A stretch of 64,000 nucleotides of DNA from Apostichopus japonicus (GCF_037975245.1 NC_092577.1:9027013-9091012); one strand, 5' to 3'. Positions 24,028-36,951 are shown, counted from the first letter of the stretch. Numbers and translations are program-made. Notes: generated from the letters alone by a model not told the origin.

Positions 24028-24136
24028 CTAATCCACAAAGAAAGTTATGTCAGCAGTGATGTGTTCCCACTTGATTTTCTCTTTCAATTTCTTGGAGGCA
24101 ATGTACCGAAGAAATGTTGATAACTGTATTATATAC
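24028..24136 (-). CDS. Candidate terminal exon, unknown protein
   Basis: On the minus strand a pyrimidine-rich acceptor (CTCTCTAACCTTCAG) is followed by an open frame reading YIIQLSTFLRYIASKK, then a Lys/Glu-rich stretch, ending WEHITADITFFVD and a stop. The composition is protein-like, with a charged helix. The frame needs two bases from an upstream exon, and the candidate at 25161-25266 ends in a different phase. Either an exon is missing between them or the two are unrelated. I do not recognise the family. Confidence 0.3.
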
Positions 24137-25160
24137 CTGAAGGTTAGAGAGAAAATACAAAAAAAAAATCAACTTTCCATTCACTAGATTTATCAAGGTG
24201 AATATTCATCATGTCTGTGATAATTTTTGTAACAGACATCGATGTATTTCCTTGTGTCTTATTATAAGTTTATGAACATTTATATAGCTGTATTCTCAGG
24301 GCAGCATATATGTTTTGTTCTATCTCTGTTTTTATTTTGGGGTTTGTTGGACTGACATAGCTACAGTAACAGCACAGGACTAATATCATTATATTATATT
24401 TCAAAGCACCTTTGTCTTTATTTTAAAGCTGCCCTTTAGGAATATGTTTAGCATCTGAGGTAATCAAAACATTTAGTTATTTACAACACCTGTAGTGCTA
24501 ACTGATCAACTCCATGTTACCTCCCGAGAGTTTTGAAGCTCCCCCCACCTCCCCCCCCCCAATATAAAACAACTTTTGACAATTGCTGGAATTTTTCTAC
24601 CAAATTTTCCATAGTATGCATCAGGAAATCAGTGTAGAAAGCATATGTGCTTGAGTTTGCTGGAAATATCTCTGAAATGGCCAGTACTATTTAACTGAAG
24701 TGCAAATAATGTACATCTCAGACAGAACACATTAAGAGAATCCTTCAACACTATTGAATAATGGTTAAGAATGGAATTCTGAATTACTTTGGTTTTTACT
24801 CTGAGGAAATGCATAGGGTCCAGAAGCTACATGCATGTCTTGTATTACATACTGACAACAACATATGCACACTGAACAAAAGAGGTCACACAGAATCCGT
24901 CAGTCTAAGACACAACCTTTAGAGGTATCTAAACTTAGATTGTTAATATGTTATGTCTTGTTTTGCAGTGATTTAAATTGAAGGGGGTTTGGGGGTAGGG
25001 AGTGCTGGCTGAAGGACTTTCTGGTGGGGAAATGTCCCTTAAGGGATCATCTGACACATTATGGAGTAAGAATATCCACCTAAATACTTGCATTCGCATG
25101 GCAGAGGGGGAGGATTGGGTGGGTGGGTAAGAATCAGGTGGTGGACCATACAATCATTAC

Positions 25161-25266
25161 CCTGCCCATGTAAACTGTACACATTTCTTCTAAGAGCTGT
25201 ACTCCGGATATGAAACTGGTAAATCCCTAAAAAGGCTGATCTCAGGACTGAATAATTGAAGTTTAC
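25161..25266 (-). CDS. Candidate internal exon, unknown protein
   Basis: The minus strand has the acceptor TTTTTCTCATCATCAG, then an open frame VNFNYSVLRSAFLGIYQF continuing to NVYSLHGQ, then a donor CAGG|GTAATG. It lies just inside the right inverted arm. The family is not recognised. It could belong to the same minus-strand gene as the exons at 27-29 kb or to the interior of the arm-bounded element. Confidence 0.3.
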
Positions 25267-25468
25267 CTGATGATGAGAAAAACAAAATGCATTTGGTCAT
25301 CAGTTATAATGTTATTATTCATTTAAATTGTCATAACTAAGTCTGCTAGTAGCAGAATTCGGTCATGTAACATTGTCAAACACAAAGAAATAACACAGCT
25401 AATAATAATATAAACATACGGTATGCTCATGTAGTTTCAAAATAAATTACAAAGTAAAATTAGTAAAA

Positions 25469-26666
25469 GGGCCATTCTCGGTCACGTGTGTGACGAAAAA
25501 TGGGGAGATCTGCACTTTACCACTACGTAACTACTTTTAGGTAAAGAAAATTAGGTTGATTGTAGTACTTAAGTATGCACTAGGGGGACTCTTTTACAAA
25601 ACCATATAGCTAAGCCAAAATCAGAACATTCATGTGCTGGGAGAGGTGATATAAAGGTCTTCACGTGTGTGACGTGAAATGAAACTGGCTTTTTTTGCAC
25701 AAAAAAAACATTGGCAAATTCCTCAGTTTCTAACAGGGCTGGATAAACCTAATTTCTCATGTTACTACCTTAATGTGTTTCCATTCTAACAAGACCTTCA
25801 CCTAAATATTTCACTTGTTAAAATTAGCATAATACTACATAAGGTAAAAAAAAATCCGGTCACGCACAGTATGTGACATTGTTGGGTCACGTGTATGACA
25901 TTTGAATTTTCATTCCATAGTATGCAATTTTGCAGTGCAAATGTTGACTCTAGTAATGACTACAGAACAGCACTGATGTTGATATTCCATAGGAATTACT
26001 TTAAATCAGTTTTACTGCCATGATTTTTTTGGTCACGTGTGTGACATTGTTGGGTCACGTGTGTGACATTCTGCATTCTGCAATTTCATTAGATGAAGCT
26101 TTCCTCATTTGCATATAACACTGTTGTCATGCCATACACACATGACATAACAACAGTCCAAGTCCACAGTGCTGCTGCAATTTCATTGGATGAAGCTTTT
26201 CTCATTTGCATATGACAATGTTGTTATGCCACACACTCATGACATAACAAGTATTAACAACAGTCCAAGTCCACGTGCTGCTGCAATTTCATTGGATGGA
26301 GCTTTTCTCATTTGCATATTACACTGTTGTCAGGCCACACACACATAACAAACCAGTTTGCTAACAATATTTAGTCCATTTAGTTTTGTTGAATGCTCAA
26401 CTTGGGGCTTCATTGTCACACACGTGACCATAAATGTCACACACGTGACCATCGGTCACATGTGTGACGACTAATTAGAGGCTATTAATTAATCGTAGGA
26501 ATAATTATTTGACGGATATTTTGCAGAACTAACAGTCTTTACCAAGAACGGTTGCATATCAAGTGTGGACATCATAAGGCACATCAGTTACTTTTTATGA
26601 ACACTTTTGCGTTATTTTGGTCACGTGTGTGACATCAAAATTATGCTAATTAGCACCCATTATTAA
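25469..26666 (-). repeat. Right inverted arm with 15-mer array
   Basis: The reverse complement matches 11480-12327, with about 320 bp extra. It ends GCACCCATTATTAA, the exact inverse of the left outer end. Ten copies or variants of the 15-mer are present (starts 25480, 25659, 25859, 25885, 26031, 26053, 26415, 26436, 26454, 26619), most in the inverted orientation GGTCACGTGTGTGAC. The order and spacing of copies mirror the left arm, except within the 26080-26405 insertion. Confidence 0.75.
26080..26360. repeat. Three tandem ~100-bp units inside the right arm
   Basis: Units start at 26080, 26177 and 26283 with GCAATTTCATT(A/G)GATG. They run through GAAGCTTTTCTCATTTGCAT to an ACACATGACATAACA segment. 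Spacing is 97 and 106 bp. They are absent from the left arm, so they arose after or independently of the inverted duplication. Confidence 0.75.
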
Positions 26667-27108
26667 CGAAGAACTGAAGATCAGGAACCTCTGCTTTAGG
26701 AATGAAATAAATTAACCCATGTATAACTGCCCCTATGTGATAGTTGATAACTGAAATATGATTTATAGATACTCATGTAGAAAAACAAATATACAGTAAT
26801 AAACTACAATTTTTTTCCAGAGAATGGCCCAAAAGATGAGGAATGTCTTCTGATATTACAGTATATATATATACTACAGTATCTTGAAAAAATACTTACA
26901 ACTCAGGTATTATTATAATAACATCGTAAAGAAACTAATGCATCTAGAATACAAATATATATACTGTACAAGATGAGTTGAAGGTCTCATGATGCTTACC
27001 ACAGTGAATATACAGCTCAACCAATACCAAACTAATTGAAACATAAACAATCTTTAATCTGAAATTGAGACCAGCATTAAATCTTCATTAAAACTTTAAG
27101 TAATACCA

Positions 27109-27277
27109 CTAGCAATCCACAAATCTGTTAATATTATATTGAGAAACAAGACTTATAATGATACAGCCCTGGAAATAGAATGGAGCCTGAAGAAAACATG
27201 ATGAAGGATTCTGGTCACGTAATTTAGGAACCAGTGGTTCATTATACTGTCTATAGGTTGATAAATTTGTAGGATTT
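27109..27277 (-). CDS. Candidate exon following 28758-29035
   Basis: The minus-strand acceptor CACCATTTCAG is followed by an open frame containing NPTNLSTYRQYNEPLVPK and SSCFLQAPFYFQG, ending in a stop at 27109. The exon begins with one base that completes a codon, and the upstream exon ends with two bases, so the phases match. The sequence looks like real protein, but I do not recognise it. The true end may be a donor before the stop codon. Confidence 0.4.
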
Positions 27278-28757
27278 CTGAAATGGTGACATTGTAGTAT
27301 CATTGATTGAGTTAAAATACATGTTTGTCTAATCTGCAGACTTTAATATCTACTGTTATTTCATAACATTTGATTCCGTGCAGTCTTGGTGTGAGGAGGG
27401 GGTGGGGGAGGGGTGGGTGGGGCTACATTTGTCAGTTGAGTGCCCAGTGAAATATGTGATAAAGAATAATATACTTTACCTTAGGATAAACAAAGACTTA
27501 AAAAAGTTGGCCAGGTGACACAATTGCGCATGGAACTGTGTCTGGCTCTCAATTTCACTGGTTTTGTGTACACCCTACTTTAATAAAGTTGATTTAACCT
27601 CACAGGATGAGATTGTGGATAGTAGAACTGGTGTGCAACAGTTTATCAGGAGTTTGAAGAAAAATATTAACGATTAATGGAAAAGTAGACCCAACTATTA
27701 GTTTTAGCTGATATGATAGACATCTTGGAGATGAATATCAAAGTTGATTTGTATTTTACTGTCCAATTGTGTTTCGAATCGTATTCCAATATCTGCTTAA
27801 AATGCTTAAAACAGTCATCTCTACTGTACTACAGTAAATAAACATTATAACAAACAAATTAGTTCAAGATTATATCCATAGTTGTGTGACTTATGTGTGA
27901 CCTTTCTTGGTGTTTTTGCTTGTTTGATGGAGTAGTCATTACAAATACCTCTAACACATAGCTCAGCAATACAGACTGAGTTTACTTCTTTAATGTTTCT
28001 ATTCATGTACAGTATTATGGAATATGTACAATGGTATTTCAAGTTTTGGTTTTAATCTGAAGAAAATAAGTACCCCAACATAAGACATATTTGTAGGTAA
28101 CCCAAACTACTTTCATACAATCCAAAAATTTCTCTTTTAGTCTGACCATTCTGGGAGTGTCAGGAGTTCTAGAAGACTTTAGTCATTTAAGTCTCGGAGG
28201 CAATTTTTATTTCAGTTTGGCAAATGGTTAAATGTACCAGAGGGTGTTTAGGCAGCTATTGTGTCATGGCAAGCTCATTACAAACATACCAAGAACTGGA
28301 TTAATCCAGCAAGAATCCGATCATTTTAATGTCTTTACTAGGGATTAATTCTGTCAGTTGTATTTTGAGTGGATGAGTTAAAACTTTATATAAAACTCTT
28401 TTAGTGAGAGTGAATGGAGAAACAAGAGTACTCCTTGATCTGCAATGCTATCCATATAATCTACCAGAGGTTGTTATAACATTACTATCACTGTTCTACA
28501 CTAACAATTAATGTGATTACCATCACATGGAGGAAATAACAGCTGATGAAACATTCATTTCCCTTGCCAGCACAGTGTGAAAGCTTGGTAAAATTGGTAA
28601 CTACAGGTGGAATAGGTGAATAACTCGCTTCAGGATAATTTAAGTTAACCTAATGAAGAGAAAAGAAAATGATGTGAATGAAAATTAAGTTCTAATGATA
28701 GGCTATATTGAAAATGTCAGTCAGAAATAGATATGTGTATGTCTCTGGCTAACTAAC

Positions 28758-29035
28758 CTGTATACATGGACATTCACAGAGAAAACTCCAGAGGAATGAA
28801 AGTACACTTCAGATTCCAATAACCAGGTAAGTGTGAAAATAATTAACCAGTCAACCATCAAACTTGAACCGGATTGTCCGTTGTTTAGTGGAAGTGGCAT
28901 ATAAAGGTAATGGTGCAGTGATGTAAATAAGCTCCCGAAAAGAAGTCCAACCTCACACAAACCCTTGAGAAAATTTGTGAGATATCGCACCTTCTTTCCT
29001 AATGTGGACAGAATGTCTTTTGAATTTCCACTCAT
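28758..29035 (-). CDS. Candidate exon of an unknown membrane protein
   Basis: The minus-strand frame starts with ATG (MSGNSKDILSTLGKKVRY). It has two hydrophobic segments, around VGLLFGSLFTSLHHYLYM and LMVDWLIIFTLTWLL, and ends at a donor, CAG|GTTAGT, in phase 2. The next candidate exon at 27277 is phase-compatible. The frame stays open slightly upstream to a possible acceptor, so the ATG may not be the start. A membrane location is inferred only from hydrophobicity. A competing small plus-strand exon at 28779-28826 also has good splice sites, so the strand is not certain. Confidence 0.4.
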
Positions 29036-29793
29036 CAGGAGATAATTGTATCTAGCTTTGGTGGATATGTGTTTTTATATTATTTTTCTTCATTTAATGG
29101 CACCAAGTCCCTGGAGACTGCATTGCCTACATTGACCTAGTTAAACCACTCTCTGGGGGTCTCTTTCCAGATTTTAGATCACCAAAGGTTTATAGAGTAC
29201 CATGTTCAGCTGGTCAATAGCTATCCAATATGGTCAGTTCTTTCCACAAATTTGGCAGATGAAGACACTTGAAAATAGTTATTTATGAGATAAAAAAGTC
29301 AACATTGTGAAATTTGGGGTCACTTATTTTATCCCATTATGTCCCTATTAAGCCACCGTACTCAAGTGGGTGAAGTTAGATCAATTTTGAGACCAATTAG
29401 ACTTTTTAAAACCAACTGCAGTGACTGGCTCAGCAAGTGACAATTCTGTATTGACAGCTGTATATACTCAGATTAGTAAGTATTTCCAATTGTGTTCTCT
29501 GTTTATAGTGGCTGGACTTAAAAGGGTACTGCAAAGCTCTCCAAATCTTTAGTATTTTAACATAGTTTTTGGAAACTGCTAGCAATTTAAAGCATATGAG
29601 GACATGTCAGGAATAGAAATACTTAATCTGATTTTACTCTCTGTGGAATATATCTGAGCCCTAGCCGGGTGCTTCAGTCTAAGAGCCCTGAAACATCTCT
29701 GAGACTTCTTGTCCTCTTCTACTAAGTTTAAAGCATTTCTACTAAGATTAAAACTTTGTATTATCCCTTCTGTTACTGTTACTTGTCATTTAG

Positions 29794-29832
29794 CCTTTGA
29801 AGAAGATCCTGCTAGGATCAAAACGTCAGGCC
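29794..29832 (+). repeat. Hairpin plus AAAACGTC repeat tail
   Basis: CCTTTGAAGAAGATCCTGC followed by TAGGATCAAAACGTCAGGCC. GATCCT and AGGATC form a perfect 6-bp stem. This block is of the type seen at the ends of dispersed short repeats in marine invertebrates. The surrounding 29640-29900 is probably a decayed SINE-like copy. Confidence 0.35.
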
Positions 29833-30107
29833 AACTTATTTCACACAAGTTTAAAGCATGTACATGTTACAGAGAAAAATATAAATTCTATAAAGTATAA
29901 ATCTAAGCCCTGGTGGGAGTCCCTGGGGACTTCAGCTGAGGCATTATACCTTTTTTGATATTTAATGTTCTCTGATAGTGATTTTGAAGCCCTAGTGTAG
30001 CCCATGGAGGCGGGGGGAGGGGGTGGGGTGGCAAGTGCTCACCACCCTAATGGCTGACCGTGCTTGTATATCTTTGAATGCCCTCTAAATGTGTTTATTT
30101 TAAACAG

Positions 30108-30306
30108 TAGCTCTCAAATATGCAAGGAAGAAATGTTATCATTTCATGATATTGATAAAGAGTGGCAGGGGAATTTAACTTCCTCAACCATGCTTGCTAG
30201 CCAGCAGTTTGGTGAATCAAGTAACAACAAACCAGATTTACTTCATTCTTACCATTCCTATGGAACTCTGTGCATCAAGAAGTGTAGGAAACCAAAAGAA
30301 GCTTGA
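30108..30306 (+). CDS. Candidate plus-strand terminal exon
   Basis: An acceptor TTTATTTTAAACAG is followed by an open, charged and polar frame (SSQICKEEMLSFHDIDKEW, later GTLCIKKCRKPKEA) ending in a stop. There is no family match. The minus strand of the same DNA also reads plausibly near 30290-30330, so orientation is uncertain. Confidence 0.3.
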
Positions 30307-31469
30307 TAGGTGCATAGGTCCTGCTCTCCTCTATCCAGTACAGTCTGCGTCTTTATATTCACTAGAGGGTTTCTTTCTACGGTTGAATTATCACATCATG
30401 GAGCCGTTAGAGCCTCAGTGACTTCTAAATCAAAAGTGAAACACTAACATGAAATCAAATTAGTTGTTCAGAAATTTCAGACGACTTCAGAAACAAAAGG
30501 ATACTCACAACAAAGAAAAACCCAAGGTAGCAGTTCCACTTTGATCCAATCATTGATATTTTTAATTTAGTGATTAAGCAGTATTACAGTGTTTGGTTTC
30601 TGCAGCTGTTTTAATGATCTTAGGAAATTTTGCATTCATATAGCATCGTCACACTACAGTACAGCAGTCTTTGTGGGCAATCAACTTAACATGTTAGCTG
30701 TAAAAGATTCTTACACTTTTAGTAATTAAATTATGTAAAAGTATGTAAAAGCAATAATGAAGCTGAAGATACGTCAATAGGAAATGAGCACTATCAGCAC
30801 AAACCCTGGAAATTATGGATATGTTCCAATAATGGGTTGTCTTGGACCAGTAAGGGTGGTGTAACGCACTGCAGTATTTTGAGACAAACTTCATAATGCT
30901 TGTATGATATGGAATATGGAATCTCAATCTCTGGAAAACCTTGCATTTCATTTGATTTTTACTCACTGGCAGATTAGCCCCTAAATCCACAATATCCCAG
31001 GAGAGGAAACAACTCAAGAGTACTGTACTTGAAGAGTAGGTTTTTATGACTAAATTTGACTAAAACCTTTCGGACAGTTGGGTAATCTCGCAAGTGTAGA
31101 ACACTACTTCAATAAAATAATATGATCCAAGTATTCTGAGGGAGGAAAACCTCCTAGGCTTCAACTTGTAAGCAATTAACACTGTAACAGACTAGCATCA
31201 CCATATTTCAGCAATTCCTACATTGTGCTGAGCCTAGGTCACGCTTCAGGCTGTCATTGCGGCAGTATTGAATATTGTAACTAAAACCATTGGCCTACTA
31301 GGCCTTAGTTAGGCTGCACGTTTCTTTTATGACTAGAGAAGACCTAAGCCATAACTTCAACGTTATGATGTCCCTGTCCTTCTACAAAAGTTGTAGTACA
31401 TAGCCTAACACTAACAATACGAAACTTGAAAGGGGCACAAGACATTACGTGGGATTTCTTCTTTGACAG

Positions 31470-31584
31470 ATGCAATATTCTAGGTCTGTTTCTTTCAGTA
31501 TGTTCACCATCTGGAATGTATTCCAATATCTTCACATTTAATAAGCCAGTACTGTTGCTTCGGGGAATCACACCAAAAAACCAG
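31470..31584 (+). CDS. Candidate plus-strand exon, pair 1
   Basis: Acceptor TTCTTCTTTGACAG and donor CCAG|GTAAGT enclose an open frame ending in LLLRGITPKNQ. It ends in phase 0 and the next candidate starts in phase 0. The opposite strand is also open here (31344-31598) with a protein-like composition. The family is not recognised. Confidence 0.3.
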
Positions 31585-31654
31585 GTAAGTACAACCATAC
31601 AGTAACACCCGTTCTTGAAACGCTGCTTTACACACTGTGTCGTTGGTTGTATAG

Positions 31655-31861
31655 ATTTTGAAAAGGAGACTTGTTCAAGTCGTTTCCATTGGCTACGAGG
31701 GAAATTCCCCTCTTTTTGAGATAAATGATCAAGCTTCTAATTCAAACAATAGCAATTTACAACAAAATGGCAAATTCGTTAGATCTAAAAACGAGGACTT
31801 CAACGATATGCTGCAAAATGTCTATTTATCATTTAATTGCACCTCGAAAATTTTCTGGTAA
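31655..31861 (+). CDS. Candidate plus-strand exon, pair 2
   Basis: Follows an acceptor GTTGGTTGTATAG. The frame starts ILKRRLVQVVSIGYEG and continues through an Asn/Ser/Gln-rich stretch to a stop at 31859. It is phase-compatible with 31470-31584. No known domain is visible. Confidence 0.3.
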   Translation: MLKRRLVQVVSIGYEGNSPLFEINDQASNSNNSNLQQNGKFVRSKNEDFNDMLQNVYLSFNCTSKIFW

Positions 31862-33330
31862 TGATGCGTTCATAGAATCCTATACAGCAGCTTGAACGTG
31901 TTTACGTGTTATGGGTCGTATAGGTTTTATGGAAAAGATAAAAAATAGTATAATTACACTGCAACTCACCAAATCACAATTTAGACGGCCTCTTGACTAC
32001 TCACAACATATTTTTATTATATAATAATGATATTTTATATATAAAAAGGGGTCCAACACAAAATATATAATGAAAACTTAGAAATGCAAATACAGTGGCG
32101 GCGGAACCGGGGGGGCTTAGGGGGGCTCAGCCCCCCCCCCCCCAGTGAAAAAGTTGAGGGGGCAAATGCATGATAAGCCCCCCAATATTTACCAAGGCTC
32201 CGAAACGTGCAGCTGCCCATTTTTCAATGCATACTTGTCGATCTGTCCGATGCACACGTATACTATATAGGTGTAATAATTTTAGTAATTGCTAGGGGGA
32301 CACTCGGCCCGTCCCCTGGCTTTAGACCACATTGTCACCCCAACCGCGTCTTCACGCCCCGTGAAAAGTAGAAGCAGTGAGTGTGAGTACCGGTAAGCGC
32401 AACACAACTTCGTCTTAGGCCAATGATATGCCTCATTTCAACCTGTTCTTCAACATCCCCTGAAGGATACATCCTTCTAATGGTAGCACATTGCCCATCG
32501 ATATATCCTTCAGGGACATTGGTGGTGGGGGGGGGGGGGGTAGGTGCGGAGCATTACAGCATCGAGCAGCATCGAATATTAGAGTTTTAAATAAGATTGT
32601 AATGAGCTAAACACTACACTCATCAAAATTTGCGTTTACACTACGAGTACACGCAAGGCGTGGAACATGGCTCTATGTTAAAACGCAATAAATTATTAAA
32701 CCAACAAAAACACAATATTAGCATTTCACCTGTGCTGTATAAAGGTACATGCATTCGTGGCAGTGCCTGGTTCATAGAAATTTGGCAACTGCACATGGTT
32801 TTGGAATTACCCATTTGTTGACATTAAGAAATGCTTTCTGTTTTTTCTTATGACATTTATTTAATTATTGCATTTAATTGCAAGTAGTAATTTACTACAC
32901 TCAAAGACGTCTTTGCGAGTACACTACGAGTAATAGCTACTCTCTTAAAACACCATCGAATATACAAATTACAATGTTTTTACAGATTTTTACCTGTAAT
33001 CTGAGAAATTGCAGGCTTGAGACCCATATTTTAGGGCTAGGTATTCGCAGCATAAAACACTCGGGAAGTGCCGTTTCCGGCCATCTGGGGGTTTAAAAAA
33101 CCCAAAATTTTCTTGTACTTTTCTTTTCCGGATATTGTTTTACTACAAGCTTGGAAAAAAAGTAAAAACTTTTGAAATGACGAGATGAAAGTCTTTTGAT
33201 ATTTCAACATTAATCATTAATTTCCAAATTATTCACTTGAATAGAAGGGGAGGGGGCAACGTTACATTCTGCTGAGAAGAAGGTCACTGCTACGGGTGTA
33301 CACCACTCCCCGCCCCACCCCACCCCTTCC
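31862..33330. other. Noncoding, with transposon debris and poly-G tracts
   Basis: No exon is supported. A hAT-like terminus CAGTGGCGGCGGAACCGG starts at 32093 next to long G and C runs. A second G run is near 32523-32540. The matching other end of that element was not found with confidence. Confidence 0.4.
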
Positions 33331-33434
33331 CAGAGGCGGCGATTTGTTTCAAATATTGGGGGACATTTGCTTGGGTGCAGGCGCGTAGCAACTTTCATCC
33401 CAAAAATTGTTCGCACGCTTCGTGATATTTGGTA

Positions 33435-34922
<1,488 letters not shown>

Positions 34923-34924
34923 AA

Positions 34925-34928
<4 letters not shown>

Positions 34929-34964
<36 letters not shown>
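34929..34964. repeat. (TA)18 microsatellite
   Basis: Directly follows the TATC array after a short AATCTC break. Confidence 0.95.
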
Positions 34965-34968
<4 letters not shown>

Positions 34969-35161
34969 TGAATGTGTAGCAAGTGGTATGACAGATATAT
35001 AGTATCTACGCTTGCTTGCTTATATAAAGAGTGGTTATTCTGTGTAAAATTGTCAGATTTAAAGCGCCAGGGGTGCATTCTGTACAATCATAACACTTGG
35101 GTAATACGCCCTTAATGACAGTTATTCAAAGCCAATTTATACGCTTTAACACACCAGTAGA

Positions 35162-35301
35162 ATCACTGTGGTCGAGTGGTACGGACTTCGGTTCGTGACA
35201 CGAAGATCCGGGGTTCGATTCCTACCTTCGCCTGATGAGTCCCAAAAGGACGAAACCGGTCGTGAAGTGGAATTTTTCTGGTGTGTTATTCTTTATTGAA
35301 T

Positions 35302-35304
<3 letters not shown>
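35162..35304 (+). repeat. tRNA-derived SINE
   Basis: A Pol III A box, TGGTCGAGTGG (35169-35179), and a perfect B box, GGTTCGATTCC (35212-35222), are spaced 43 nt apart as in a tRNA gene. The acceptor arm cannot pair (ATCACTG has no matching 3' partner) and the anticodon arm is irregular, so this is not a functional tRNA. The body continues with GATGAGTCCCAAAAGGACGA then AACCGGTC and runs into a (TA) tail at 35305. Confidence 0.7.

Positions 35305-35360
<56 letters not shown>
35305..35360. repeat. (TA)28 microsatellite, SINE tail
   Basis: An uninterrupted TA repeat at the 3' end of the SINE. Confidence 0.95.
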
Positions 35361-35361
<1 letters not shown>

Positions 35362-35529
35362 TGGTTGCTACAGCCCTGTTTTCCTTTTTTATCGGCAAAC
35401 CAAATTTCATTACGGGTGCGGTCCGTCTAGCTAATTCATTTCGAAAAAAAAGTAAAAACTACTTTCTGAAAAGTGAAAGTCTGTGACGTTTTTTGGTGAT
35501 ATTTAGTAACAAATTGTGACACGGATGGA

Positions 35530-35776
35530 CAGGCGCGTAGCGAAGAATTTGCCAAAGGAGTGGCGAACCTTTTAGGCAAACTATAAGCGTGTTGGCGTGA
35601 GGTGTAAACGAAAAGTTTGGCGAAAATGCCTCCCAGATTGCTGGAAATGGCACTTCCCAGGCTTGTAAGTTGCATCTATTTTCTATTTTGAAATTACTAG
35701 CGATATCATAAAAAATACAAAAAAAAATTCTCAAGGGGGTCGTCCCTTCGCCCCGCCCCCCTTGGTTACGCGCCTG
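35530..35776. mobile_element. Small hAT-like MITE (247 bp)
   Basis: Ends CAGGCGCGTAGC and its inverse GTTACGCGCCTG. The flanking 8 bp, CGGATGGA and CGGTTAGA, match at 6 of 8 positions, in line with an aged 8-bp hAT target duplication. It has no coding capacity. Confidence 0.55.
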
Positions 35777-35934
35777 CGGTTAGAAATCTTGTAGGAAACA
35801 GGCCAAATGGAAACCCAGTGAACCCATATCGATGTGGATCATATATATGATTGTACGTACTTACACTCATACACAAGAGATGTACAGACATTTTGATAAT
35901 AATCCTGAGAGACAACCTGCTATACGGTCACAGG

Positions 35935-36721
35935 CATGGGCGTCAGCAGGTTTCAGAAAGTGGGGGGACACTATACTATCTAAGCGGAGCGCCACCATTG
36001 GTTGGCGCGTAGCGTACCAGAAAATTTTGGGTACATAAGACCCCCTAGATCGCAGGAGATGGCCTTCCTGAGTCGTTTTTAGTTACATCAGAACCAGATC
36101 TGTGAGGAGAAATTTTGTCTCACAAAACTAAATTCCGACAGAAAGTACTGGTAGAAAGATGCCGTTCTGACACCAAGGGAAACGAATTACACAGCGTCCA
36201 TCTCAAACGAAATATTTTCGGTAGTTTGGTATCATATAATACCCTGCATACAGGCAGAATACTGTCTGTAGGGCCTAAAATATATGATATTACCTTCCTG
36301 GTGGGGTCTTCGACTTGTTTTCAAGTTGAAATGCGTCGTTTTCTCTGATTCACAGTGTAGGGCAAGGGGAATTCCATTTCTGGCGAGAAGGGGTGCTTCC
36401 ACAAAACACACTAAAACATCGTTCAAACATCGCACAAACTTTTATCAGAGGTCTCGGACGAAGCGGGGAGGGTGAATATCGGAGGAAGGGGGATAAAGGG
36501 CCAAGCACTGTTCTAATTTCCAGTGCAATTTATTGATAATGATTCTTAAGTTAGATTCTACTTGAATCAGCTCAGCAATTGTGATAGAAAATCGCGCATA
36601 TGCATGTGATTTTTTTAATAACTGCTCTGAAAAGTGGGGGGGACAAATGATATGATATCCCCTCCACTTTTGAAAGTGGGGGGGACATGTCCCTCCCGTC
36701 CCCCACCTGTTGACGCCCATG
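35935..36721. mobile_element. hAT-like MITE with perfect 8-bp target duplication
   Basis: 787 bp with ends CATGGGCGTCAGCAGGT and its inverse ACCTGTTGACGCCCATG. It is flanked on both sides by exactly GTCACAGG (35927-35934 and 36722-36729). An 8-bp duplication and CA-starting ends fit the hAT superfamily. The interior has no transposase. Confidence 0.8.
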
Positions 36722-36951
36722 GTCACAGGTCAAAGAAACGATCACGAAGTGTCATTTACCTCATGCAGCGTGTGTGGATGAAGTTTTAGCCACCGATATG
36801 ATTTGGATAAATAATCTCACGCATTAGTTTCTATTTATAGCCACAACAACAAAAAACGATGCCACCAAATATTGGGGGGATATTAGATACCATATCCCCC
36901 ACCTAAAATATTGGGGGGACATTTCCCCCGCCCCCATGATCGCCGCCCATG

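Noticed and set aside
35162-35234. Functional tRNA gene
   Set aside because: A and B boxes fit, but the acceptor stem does not pair and the anticodon arm is irregular; this is a SINE head.
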